From: JAFGED01 sp964551295
GTDB lineage: Bacteria; Chloroflexota; Anaerolineae; B4-G1
Assembly (NCBI GenBank): GCA_964551295.1
Contig: CAZKDJ010000159.1
Span: 1-9,393 of the forward strand
Direction of reading: 5' to 3'
Length of the DNA stretch: 9,393 nt
The notes under the pieces are model-generated. The model did no database searches. It was given only the letters and a program-made list of their open reading frames with translations, and had not been told where the DNA came from. The translations under genes and the position numbers were made by a program. Below, in pieces: positions 1-6,059 of this stretch (position 1 is its first letter; each line of letters opens with the position of its first letter).

Positions 1-2
1 TC

Positions 3-863
3 GTCGTCAGCGGCACGATGGGCAACCTGGTGGCCCTGCTGACCCACTGCGGGCGGGGTGACGAGGTGATCCTGGGCGACCGCAGCCACACGCTCCGCTT
101 TGAACAAGGCGGGATGGCGGCCCTGGGCGGCATCACCCCCTGGCCCATCCCCAACCAGCCCGACGGCACGCTGCGGCTGGAGGACGTCGCGGGCGCGATC
201 CGTACGGACAACGCCCACTTTCCCCGCACGCGGCTGGTGTGCCTGGAGAACACGCACAACTTATGCAACGGCACCCCGCTGACGGCGGAGTATACCGCCC
301 GGGTGGCGCGACTGGCCCACGGCCGCGGCCTGCGGGTACACTTGGATGGCGCGCGCATCTTTAACGCAGCAGCGGCGCTGGGCACAGACGCTCGTGAACT
401 GGTCCGTGAGGTGGATTCGGTCATGTTCTGCCTCTCCAAGGGATTGTGCGCGCCGGTGGGCTCGCTCCTGTGCGGCGACGCCGATTTCATCGCCGAGGCG
501 CGCCGGGCGCGCAAGGTCGTCGGCGGTGGCATGCGGCAGGCGGGGATATTGGCAGCAGCCGGGTTGGTCGCCCTGGAGCAGATGACCGAGCGCCTGGCGG
601 AGGACCACGCCCGCGCCAAGCGCCTGGCGGAGGGATTGGCACGCATCCCGGGCATAGCCGCCACCCAGCCCCAGACCAACATCCTGTACTTCCAGTTGAC
701 AGAAGAGGCTACGAAAACACAGGACGAGGTCGTCAAGGGGTTGGCGGAGCGCGGAATTTTGCTGCTGGGTCGCCTGGAAGGCCGCTTCCGCGCCGTGATC
801 CACTACTGGATCGACGACGAAGACGTCGAAAGGACGATCGAGACGATGCAAGCGCTCTTGTGA
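3..863 (+). CDS. ltaE: Low-specificity L-threonine aldolase, 5'-truncated
   Basis: PLP-dependent fold-type I enzyme that cleaves L-threonine or L-allo-threonine to glycine and acetaldehyde in the cytoplasm. The frame is open to the left edge, and the family motif SGTMGN runs across the first in-frame ATG (position 18), so that ATG is internal. Family landmarks appear in order: SGTMGNLVALLTHC (phosphate-binding region), GDEVILGD, FEQGG, LENTHN, HLDGAR (positions 339-356; its Asp contacts the PLP pyridine nitrogen) and CLSKGLCAPVGS, whose Lys (438-440) should form the Schiff base. About 286 residues are visible. Family members are usually about 340-350 residues, so roughly 55-60 N-terminal residues are missing. 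The gene ends with TGA and is followed by a 463-bp non-coding stretch, so it is probably not part of the downstream pilin operon. The identification is firm; substrate stereo-preference cannot be read from the sequence. Confidence 0.95.
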   Translation, partial: VVSGTMGNLVALLTHCGRGDEVILGDRSHTLRFEQGGMAALGGITPWPIPNQPDGTLRLEDVAGAIRTDNAHFPRTRLVCLENTHNLCNGTPLTAEYTARVARLAHGRGLRVHLDGARIFNAAAALGTDARELVREVDSVMFCLSKGLCAPVGSLLCGDADFIAEARRARKVVGGGMRQAGILAAAGLVALEQMTERLAEDHARAKRLAEGLARIPGIAATQPQTNILYFQLTEEATKTQDEVVKGLAERGILLLGRLEGRFRAVIHYWIDDEDVERTIETMQALL

Positions 864-892
864 AAAGCACCGCCATCCGCCATGGTACCAAC

Positions 893-916
893 CGCCTAGT
901 ACGAAGCGCCTAGTAC
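893..916 (+). repeat. Spaced direct repeat CGCCTAGTAC x2
   Basis: The 10-mer CGCCTAGTAC occurs at 893-902 and again at 907-916, giving a 14-bp period. It lies just upstream of the candidate promoter at 927-955, so it could be a regulator-binding pair. It could also be a small chance duplication. Confidence 0.5.
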
Positions 917-926
917 AGAGTTCCTA

Positions 927-955
927 TTGTTCGCCACCGAGGAGCAGTATATAAT
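927..955 (+). promoter_or_regulatory. Candidate sigma70-type promoter (upstream, P1)
   Basis: TTGTTC (927-932) is followed after 17 bp by a perfect TATAAT (950-955). The -35 matches consensus only in its TTG. Transcription would start near 962 and give a leader of about 365 nt before the first pilin gene, or an unrecognised small RNA. No ORF with a ribosome binding site follows closely. Confidence 0.4.
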
Positions 956-971
956 TAAAGCAAAAGGCCCG

Positions 972-983
972 CATTCTACAATG
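972..983. promoter_or_regulatory. CATT-CTAC-AATG dyad
   Basis: Inverted repeat with 4-bp arms CATT/AATG and a 4-nt centre. The same arms recur at 1107-1118 and in each unit of the array at 1135-1194, which raises the chance that this is a shared operator half-site. On its own it would not be notable. Confidence 0.3.
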
Positions 984-1066
984 GGCGGCGCATCGGCAAC
1001 CTGGGGTGGGCGCATATATAGTCGAACCCTGGGTTGGTGTGTTTGCTCATACCGGTTCAGTTAAAC

Positions 1067-1082
1067 CGCCTGATAGCAGGCG
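1067..1082 (+). other. Perfect hairpin CGCCTG-ATAG-CAGGCG
   Basis: A 6-bp GC-rich stem with a 4-nt loop. No T-run follows (the next bases are AAGGGG), so it is not a standard intrinsic terminator. It may be an operator or an RNA element within the transcript from the upstream promoter. Confidence 0.4.
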
Positions 1083-1105
1083 AAGGGGAATTGCACAGGA
1101 TTTCC

Positions 1106-1119
1106 GCATTGGACAATGC
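1106..1119. promoter_or_regulatory. GCATT-GGAC-AATGC dyad
   Basis: Perfect inverted repeat with 5-bp arms and a 4-nt centre, 16 bp upstream of the tandem array. It shares its arms with the array units (GCATTGCAAATGC) and with the dyad at 972-983. A dimeric regulator site is a reasonable reading, but no cognate regulator is in the window. Confidence 0.4.
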
Positions 1120-1134
1120 CTGAGGTTCCCCCAT

Positions 1135-1194
1135 CATTGCAAATGCCATTGCAAATGCCATTGCAAATGCCATTGCAAATGCCATTGCAAACGC
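1135..1194 (+). repeat. 12-bp tandem repeat array, 5 copies
   Basis: Five head-to-tail copies of CATTGCAAATGC start at 1135, 1147, 1159, 1171 and 1183. The first four are identical and the fifth has one change (AAATGC to AAACGC). Each unit contains an imperfect dyad CATT-GCA-AATG and a TTGCAA hexamer. The last TTGCAA (1185-1190) sits 17 bp from a perfect -10, so the array runs directly into the promoter of the pilin operon. The units are contiguous with no spacers, so this is not a CRISPR array. Confidence 0.95.
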
Positions 1195-1213
1195 CATGGG
1201 GTCATGGTATAAT
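1185..1213 (+). promoter_or_regulatory. Extended -10 promoter of the pilin operon (P2)
   Basis: The -10 is a perfect TATAAT (1208-1213) preceded by TGG, giving the extended form TGGTATAAT from 1205. The -35 is TTGCAA (1185-1190), with 4 of 6 matches to TTGACA and an optimal 17-bp spacer. The -35 is part of the fifth tandem-repeat unit. Transcription should begin near 1220, leaving a leader of about 107 nt before the ATG at 1327. A strong constitutive core is likely, with the array possibly modulating it. Confidence 0.75.
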
Positions 1214-1314
1214 GAGTTCAACCGTAAAAAAGTTGCTTTTCCCGCCGAACACCTGCACCGATGAAGCCGCCACACATTCCCAACCAACGAGAACCAAGTC
1301 GAAGGTTCATCAGT

Positions 1315-1322
1315 AAGGAGGG
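1315..1322 (+). promoter_or_regulatory. Strong RBS that sets the start at 1327
   Basis: AAGGAGGG lies 4 nt before ATG 1327. The alternative in-frame ATG at 1261 has no Shine-Dalgarno and would add 22 non-hydrophobic residues ahead of a typical TadE N-terminus, so 1327 is preferred. Confidence 0.9.
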
Positions 1323-1326
1323 AGCG

Positions 1327-4300
1327 ATGAAAAAGCTCATCAAAAGCAAAGGCCAAGGTCTCCTCGAGTTCGCGCTGATTCTCCCCATTCTATTAGGGAT
1401 CCTCCTGGGCATCATCGAGGCTGCCCTCGTCATCCAGGGGCACCTGGCTGCGCAGCACATCGCCCGCGAGGCTGCCCGCTGGGCCGTCACGTATCAGCCG
1501 CTCCAAGGGGCATGCATAGATCGGGACAAGGACAGGCACCTGGCGGACACAGGAACGCCCGTCGACGACGCCGACGACTACGCCCCTTATCCAGACTGCC
1601 CGCTCCACTTCTCCCCATGGGCAAACCCGAGTGAGACCGATGAAGAGTACGCCCACCGGCGCGTCGCGCTGATCAAGAAAAAAGCCCGCCAAACGGCCGC
1701 CGGCCTGCGCATCCAGGATGAGTACCTGGGGTTGACGACCGCCGACTTTAACGCCAACCTGGACAAGCCGGGCTTCTTTGGCGTGCGCGTGTGGGGGTAT
1801 CCATCGTTCGACACTGATTGTAACCAAACTGAACCCGAAAACCTATCCGAAAAAGTGTGGAATCCGGCCGACACCAACCCTGGTTGTCTCGATCACCCCG
1901 GGCAGGAAGGGCTGGCGGTACGCGTCCAGGTCGTGCACAACGTCGAGATCCTCGATCCGTTGTACCGCGTCATCGCCGAGTCCGTCATGGTGCAGGCGGA
2001 CGCCCAGATGATCAACGAGGGGGTTCAGGTAGGGTACGGCAACGAGCCCCCGCCGAGTTTTGGCCACAACCCCAACCCCATCGTTGGCCCTCCAGGAGGA
2101 GAGCCAACGCTAGATCCGAATGCGCCGGACACCCCGCCCCCTGCCCTACCCACCCTGCCCCCCGGTTATGCCATCGCGCTCGCGTCGTACCCGGAGGGCC
2201 TCGAGCAGCCGGTCAACCAGATGCCCGACGACCGCTGCCACGACTTTGTCGCCACGCTGACCTACGGCGCCGAGTTGACCCCAATCCCAAACATGCCCGT
2301 TAGCTTCTACACCAGCATGGGGGCCTTTAACCAGTCCGGCATCGGCGAGGATTATACCGAGGCCATGACCAACGCGCAGGGCCAGGCGCTGGTCACGCTG
2401 TGCGCGAACGGACCGGGGACCGCCAATCTGCGCGCTTGGATGGACCTGGACGGCAACGATCAATTTAACAGCGAAACGAACGACACGGCTCACAAATTAT
2501 GGCAAGTCCCCTCGGGACCCTACATCCTCGTCGGCGACCACGAGGTAGTCGCCCTCGATGGCAACTCGGCCGACATCATGAACCACCCCATCACGCTCAC
2601 CAGCACCTACGACGTGTACTGGTGCGTCCATCCTTCGGCCGGCCCCGGGACCGTCGACAACAACCAGTTGCTGATGACGGTCACTGTGAATGGGGCCGGA
2701 GACGCCGAGAACGAACTGTTTACGGTACCCCTGGACAGCAACGGCGAGTACCGGCTAGAGACCCACCCCGCCGGCGGTGGCGGCTGCGGGGCCACCGACC
2801 TGGTCGCCTATTCAGGGCGCATCTACGCGGTGTTGGCGCTCCCGGACCTCGCCATCTCTATCACCGAGCCGGTGACAATCTGCCCCGAGACCTACTTTAC
2901 TGTATCGGCCACCATCGAGAACCTGACCAGCGGCAGCTCGGACGAATACTTTGACGTGGACTTTTACGTGGACCCCTTGGGCACCCCGTACAGCCCCATC
3001 GGGCAGAGAAAACAATGGATCGACGGCATCGGACCCCTCGAGACCGTCGTGGTGAACGCGGTTCTGTGGGTGGAAGGTCCTGGCGAACACGAAATCTGGG
3101 CCCGGGTGGATACCTCCAACTTTGTGGAGGAAGGAAATGAGGAAAACAACGACGATTCATTCGCCAAGACTGCCGGCTCTACCGAGCCAGCAACTGGCGA
3201 CACGGATTGGCGCGATCCAACCGGTGACTATGCAGGCAGCACAGGCTTCGATTATCCCAACCGGGCCTACGTGGATGGCAATGGAGACGGTGGATATGCC
3301 TATCGCAACAACAATGCCAACGGCGTCAGCCACGTCTATAGAGACTATGATCTCAACTTACCCGCTAACGCCACGATAGAAGGCATCGAGGTAGGGGTGG
3401 ATTGGTGGCTCGACAGAACAGGGGGTAACTCCATCCGCGTCTACCTAACGGGGGACGGCGGCAGTAGCTGGACCAGTTACAGAACTGCCAACACCGAGCG
3501 CACATCGGACGGGTGGTGGAGCATCACAGACATTGAGGGCGGCGCGAGCGACACGTGGGGACATACGTGGAGCCCATCCGAGCTTTCCAACGGCAACTTC
3601 CGCGTGCGCTTAGAGCTGCGGACAAACAACAGCCATCGAGACTTTTACATCGACTGGGTCCCGGTACGCGTGACCTATTTTACACCGGCTACGTGTCCCC
3701 CGGGCACCGACCCCTGCCCCTGGCCCACGGGGCCGATCAAGCCGCCTGGCCTGCTGGAGTGCTCGCAGTTGCTGCAGTACGGCAACTTTGAGGGCAGCGG
3801 CTCAAAGGTCTTTGGCGTCTGGGAAGCGGGCCCCTCCGGCTCCTACTATCGTGGCTCCAACTACTTCGCCGATGGCACGCTCTCCATGCGCCTGCACACC
3901 TCGCTGGGTAACTATCCTTCTTGCGCGCCCTTACCCAACCCTTACCTGTACCAGACGGTCTCCATCCCCGCCGAGGTCTATACGCAGACGACGCTGACCG
4001 TACAAGGGTACCGGCTGGTGGCCGACAGCGAGAGCCCCTGCTGCTACGACACGACCGATCCCGACGACCTGCTGTACCTGAAGATGAAGGATGGTGGCGG
4101 CAGCGACATAGTCGCCGGCGACGGCGAACTGCTGACCCACGGTGGCGTCGTAACCAAGACGTGGGAGCCGTTTGCCATCGACGTGACCGACATCGTCGAG
4201 CCCTTCACCCGCGCCGGCGAGGACGTACAGGTCTACTTCCACGGCATCCGGGACACGGAGGACGATCTTGACTGTACGTTCTTCTACCTGGACAGCCTGG

Positions 4301-4626
4301 AGTGCGAGATTTGCACCTATTGGGACATTCCCGAGCCGATCCCCGGCATGGCCTCCTTTGGGGGAAACGTGCAGCTAATCACGCACGGCGGCATCCCCAG
4401 GAGCCTCCAGGGCATCGACGTGTGGGCCTACAGCCCGCAGGGGGGCGTCCATTACACCCAGTCCATCCAGGACGGCACGTACCACTTTTACAACATAGAG
4501 CCGGGGACCTATACGGTCTATGCGGAATACTGGGAAGGGGGCGTGGGCGGCACGCTGTACACGGCGATCGCGGTTGTGACGGTGGGACCGGACGAGCAAA
4601 TCGACACCGTCCACCTATACCTGTAG
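1327..4626 (+). CDS. TadE-family pseudopilin fused to a large multi-domain ectodomain (putative pilus adhesin)
   Basis: This encodes 1,099 residues, against roughly 150-250 for ordinary TadE proteins. The N-terminus MKKLIKSKGQGLLEFALI has the prepilin-like G9-x4-E14 signature followed by a single membrane helix (about 15-38). A TadE-type extracytoplasmic region follows to about 236 (VQVVHNVEILDPLYRV, ending in AQMINEG). After a Pro-rich linker (239-281) the domains, in order, are: a Big_1/invasin-like Ig fold (about 285-395; MTNAQGQALVTL, GTANLRAW); an unassigned Cys-containing beta segment (395-505); a CARDB-like domain (about 505-612; PDLAIS ... VEEGNEENN); a jelly-roll-like domain (620-790); a second one beginning LLECSQLLQYGNFEGS (809-1003); and a carboxypeptidase-regulatory-like domain (1008-1099; DGTYHFYNIEPGTYTVYAEY). 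The helix should be membrane-embedded before pilus assembly, with the rest outside. It is the first gene of the operon. The TadE and overall adhesin-type reading is good; individual fold names come from motifs only, and the ligand is unknown. Confidence 0.85.
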   Translation: MKKLIKSKGQGLLEFALILPILLGILLGIIEAALVIQGHLAAQHIAREAARWAVTYQPLQGACIDRDKDRHLADTGTPVDDADDYAPYPDCPLHFSPWANPSETDEEYAHRRVALIKKKARQTAAGLRIQDEYLGLTTADFNANLDKPGFFGVRVWGYPSFDTDCNQTEPENLSEKVWNPADTNPGCLDHPGQEGLAVRVQVVHNVEILDPLYRVIAESVMVQADAQMINEGVQVGYGNEPPPSFGHNPNPIVGPPGGEPTLDPNAPDTPPPALPTLPPGYAIALASYPEGLEQPVNQMPDDRCHDFVATLTYGAELTPIPNMPVSFYTSMGAFNQSGIGEDYTEAMTNAQGQALVTLCANGPGTANLRAWMDLDGNDQFNSETNDTAHKLWQVPSGPYILVGDHEVVALDGNSADIMNHPITLTSTYDVYWCVHPSAGPGTVDNNQLLMTVTVNGAGDAENELFTVPLDSNGEYRLETHPAGGGGCGATDLVAYSGRIYAVLALPDLAISITEPVTICPETYFTVSATIENLTSGSSDEYFDVDFYVDPLGTPYSPIGQRKQWIDGIGPLETVVVNAVLWVEGPGEHEIWARVDTSNFVEEGNEENNDDSFAKTAGSTEPATGDTDWRDPTGDYAGSTGFDYPNRAYVDGNGDGGYAYRNNNANGVSHVYRDYDLNLPANATIEGIEVGVDWWLDRTGGNSIRVYLTGDGGSSWTSYRTANTERTSDGWWSITDIEGGASDTWGHTWSPSELSNGNFRVRLELRTNNSHRDFYIDWVPVRVTYFTPATCPPGTDPCPWPTGPIKPPGLLECSQLLQYGNFEGSGSKVFGVWEAGPSGSYYRGSNYFADGTLSMRLHTSLGNYPSCAPLPNPYLYQTVSIPAEVYTQTTLTVQGYRLVADSESPCCYDTTDPDDLLYLKMKDGGGSDIVAGDGELLTHGGVVTKTWEPFAIDVTDIVEPFTRAGEDVQVYFHGIRDTEDDLDCTFFYLDSLECEICTYWDIPEPIPGMASFGGNVQLITHGGIPRSLQGIDVWAYSPQGGVHYTQSIQDGTYHFYNIEPGTYTVYAEYWEGGVGGTLYTAIAVVTVGPDEQIDTVHLYL

Positions 4627-4633
4627 CCATTGT

Positions 4634-4639
4634 GGAGGG
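4634..4639 (+). promoter_or_regulatory. RBS for GTG start at 4643
   Basis: GGAGGG lies 3 nt before GTG 4643. This spacing is short, but the N-terminus it gives (basic residues, then an Ala-rich hydrophobic helix) is a normal export signal, and there is no better start nearby. Confidence 0.65.
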
Positions 4640-4642
4640 ACC

Positions 4643-6046
4643 GTGAGACCACGCGTAAAGACGGACCACAGGAAATACATCGCCATCGCAGCGGCAGCCG
4701 CGGCCGCGATCGGCCTGGCGGGCGTCCTGGTAGGCGTCTTGCGTGCCGCCCCATCGTCGTCCTTCCTGCACCTGAGGCGGAGACTCTCCCAAACCAACTA
4801 TGCGGCCGCCTACCCCGACCTGGCCGTCAGCGCCGACCTCAACTACCTGGCCGTGGCCTGGGTAGAGGGGCACGACGAATACAGCGGCAGCAAGGGGCAC
4901 GTCTACCTGCGCACCGCGTCAGAATCGGGCGGCTGGAGGGATCCGGTCGAGGTGTATCACGGTAGCGCAGACGCCTGCGCGTACGATCGCGCCGCCGTCG
5001 CCATCGAAGGGACCACGGCCCACGTCGCCTACGTCGTATGGGCCGACTGCACCAACAGACAGGATACACGGTTGTACTACACCACGTGCTCCCTGACCGG
5101 CGGCGGATGCAACGCCAGCCAATTCTTGCTATCCACATCCCCATCGACCGACAAGATCTTTTGGGTGGACATCGCGGTGGACGAGAGCGGGAACCCACAC
5201 CTGGTGTTTGCCAGGTACAAGCAAGAAGGCCCCTTCCTCCGCGGCAAGATTTTTTACTGGGGTCACACCGGAAGCGGCTGGGCAGGAATCGAGACAGTGT
5301 ACGCCGAGGCCAACACCAATAACCACACGCCGGCCATCGCCTGGGGCGGCGGCTGCGCGCACATCGTGTGGGAGGAAGAAATGGGGGGCGACATCTTCTA
5401 CCGACGGTGCTGCGCCGGGACGTGGTATCCCGCCAGCGACCCACTGATGATACACAATGCAAATCCCCTGGATAGCCCGCCCCACAAACCCGACATAGCA
5501 GCCACGCCCGACGGCCGGCTGTTCGTCGTTTGGGACTATTTCGCCCACGATCACACCCCGCCGACGCATTACCTGGTGTACAAGCGCTCGAACGATGGCG
5601 GCGACACCTTCTACCCGGCTATCTCCCATCTGGGCGTGGGAAACGACAATACAGGTGGGCTTGACGCATATACAGACTATGTCGTGGGAGCGACGGAAGA
5701 AACGGCTTATCTCAAGAACCTGCGGCCGTCCATCGCGCTGAACCAGGATGGATGGCCGGCCGTGGCCTGGCACACGGGCGGCGCGACGGGTGGCGTCCAT
5801 TACACCTACGCCATCTCGGGCACCGATACCAACGTGGACTGGGTGACCCCAACGCTGTTGTTCGCGGGCGAGGCAGGCGCCCCGGTGATCGGTTTCGGGG
5901 ACTGGCTCACCGGCACCATCCCGCTGCTGCACGTCGCCTACATGGACGCGACGGGGAGATCTTGGGACGTTTACTACGACAGCAACGAGGCCGACGTCAT
6001 GGACATACCCACCGTCTACCTACCGCTGGTGATGAGAGGACATTAG
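4643..6046 (+). CDS. Secreted or membrane-anchored seven-repeat beta-propeller protein (BNR/sialidase-like repeats)
   Basis: This encodes 467 residues from a GTG start, 16 bp after the TadE fusion gene. Residues 11-33 form an Ala/Gly-rich hydrophobic helix after a basic N-terminus, and act as a signal peptide or anchor. No lipobox is visible. Seven repeats follow of the form P-x-hydrophobic-A-...-G-...-h-h-A-W (from about 58, 117, 176, 229, 283, 362 and 428), as expected for a seven-bladed propeller. An Asp-box-like motif SNDGGDTF sits at 316-323. I see no sialidase catalytic set (Arg triad, Tyr/Glu pair), so it is more likely a binding or scaffold protein than an enzyme. The C-terminus ends VYLPLVMRGH (458-467), an ending I recall on many Chloroflexota exported proteins. 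Several Cys (e.g. the C256-C257 pair) suggest disulfides outside the cell. The position implies co-function with the pilins; the actual role is unknown. Confidence 0.8.
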   Translation: MRPRVKTDHRKYIAIAAAAAAAIGLAGVLVGVLRAAPSSSFLHLRRRLSQTNYAAAYPDLAVSADLNYLAVAWVEGHDEYSGSKGHVYLRTASESGGWRDPVEVYHGSADACAYDRAAVAIEGTTAHVAYVVWADCTNRQDTRLYYTTCSLTGGGCNASQFLLSTSPSTDKIFWVDIAVDESGNPHLVFARYKQEGPFLRGKIFYWGHTGSGWAGIETVYAEANTNNHTPAIAWGGGCAHIVWEEEMGGDIFYRRCCAGTWYPASDPLMIHNANPLDSPPHKPDIAATPDGRLFVVWDYFAHDHTPPTHYLVYKRSNDGGDTFYPAISHLGVGNDNTGGLDAYTDYVVGATEETAYLKNLRPSIALNQDGWPAVAWHTGGATGGVHYTYAISGTDTNVDWVTPTLLFAGEAGAPVIGFGDWLTGTIPLLHVAYMDATGRSWDVYYDSNEADVMDIPTVYLPLVMRGH

Positions 6047-6059
6047 GAAGGGACTGCGC

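Larger units (their letters stand above)
864..1326. other. Non-coding regulatory region between ltaE and the pilin operon
   Basis: This is 463 bp without a credible gene. Short open frames cross it, but they have no Shine-Dalgarno sequence and their repetitive peptides (HCKC..., MAFA...) simply reflect a 12-bp DNA repeat. It holds an 8-bp palindrome TGGTACCA (883-890), a spaced direct repeat (893-916), a candidate promoter (927-955), CATT/AATG dyads (972-983, 1107-1118), an 11-bp dyad AACCC-T-GGGTT (1025-1035), a hairpin (1067-1082), the tandem array (1135-1194), a stronger promoter (1185-1213) and a 5' leader of about 107 nt. The leader contains a weak GAACC/GGTTC stem (1291-1308) just before the ribosome binding site. 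I see no classic stem plus U-run terminator for ltaE. Confidence 0.7.

Noticed and set aside
1135..1194. Tandem array considered as a CRISPR or plasmid-type iteron origin
   Set aside because: Units are 12 bp and contiguous without spacers, so it is not CRISPR. No rep gene or AT-rich unwinding region is nearby, and the position fits promoter regulation better.
1006..1212. + strand ORF with a Cys/His-rich HCKC repeat peptide that looks metal-binding
   Set aside because: The repeat peptide is just the 12-bp DNA array read in frame. There is no ribosome binding site, and the frame covers the operon promoter.
1261..1326. Longer N-terminus for the TadE fusion starting at ATG 1261
   Set aside because: No Shine-Dalgarno at 1261, whereas AAGGAGGG precedes 1327 and gives a typical TadE N-terminus.
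1057..1356. - strand ORF with MAFA repeats
   Set aside because: It reads the same array in antisense, lacks a ribosome binding site and overlaps the promoter and start of the TadE fusion gene.
5129..5932. Long - strand ORF (267 codons) opposite the propeller gene
   Set aside because: It is a GC-rich shadow frame with no recognisable domain, and it lies opposite a gene with clear repeats and signal peptide.
4643..6046. Propeller protein considered as a sialidase
   Set aside because: Only one Asp-box-like motif and no visible Arg triad or Tyr/Glu catalytic pair, so enzymatic activity is not supported.
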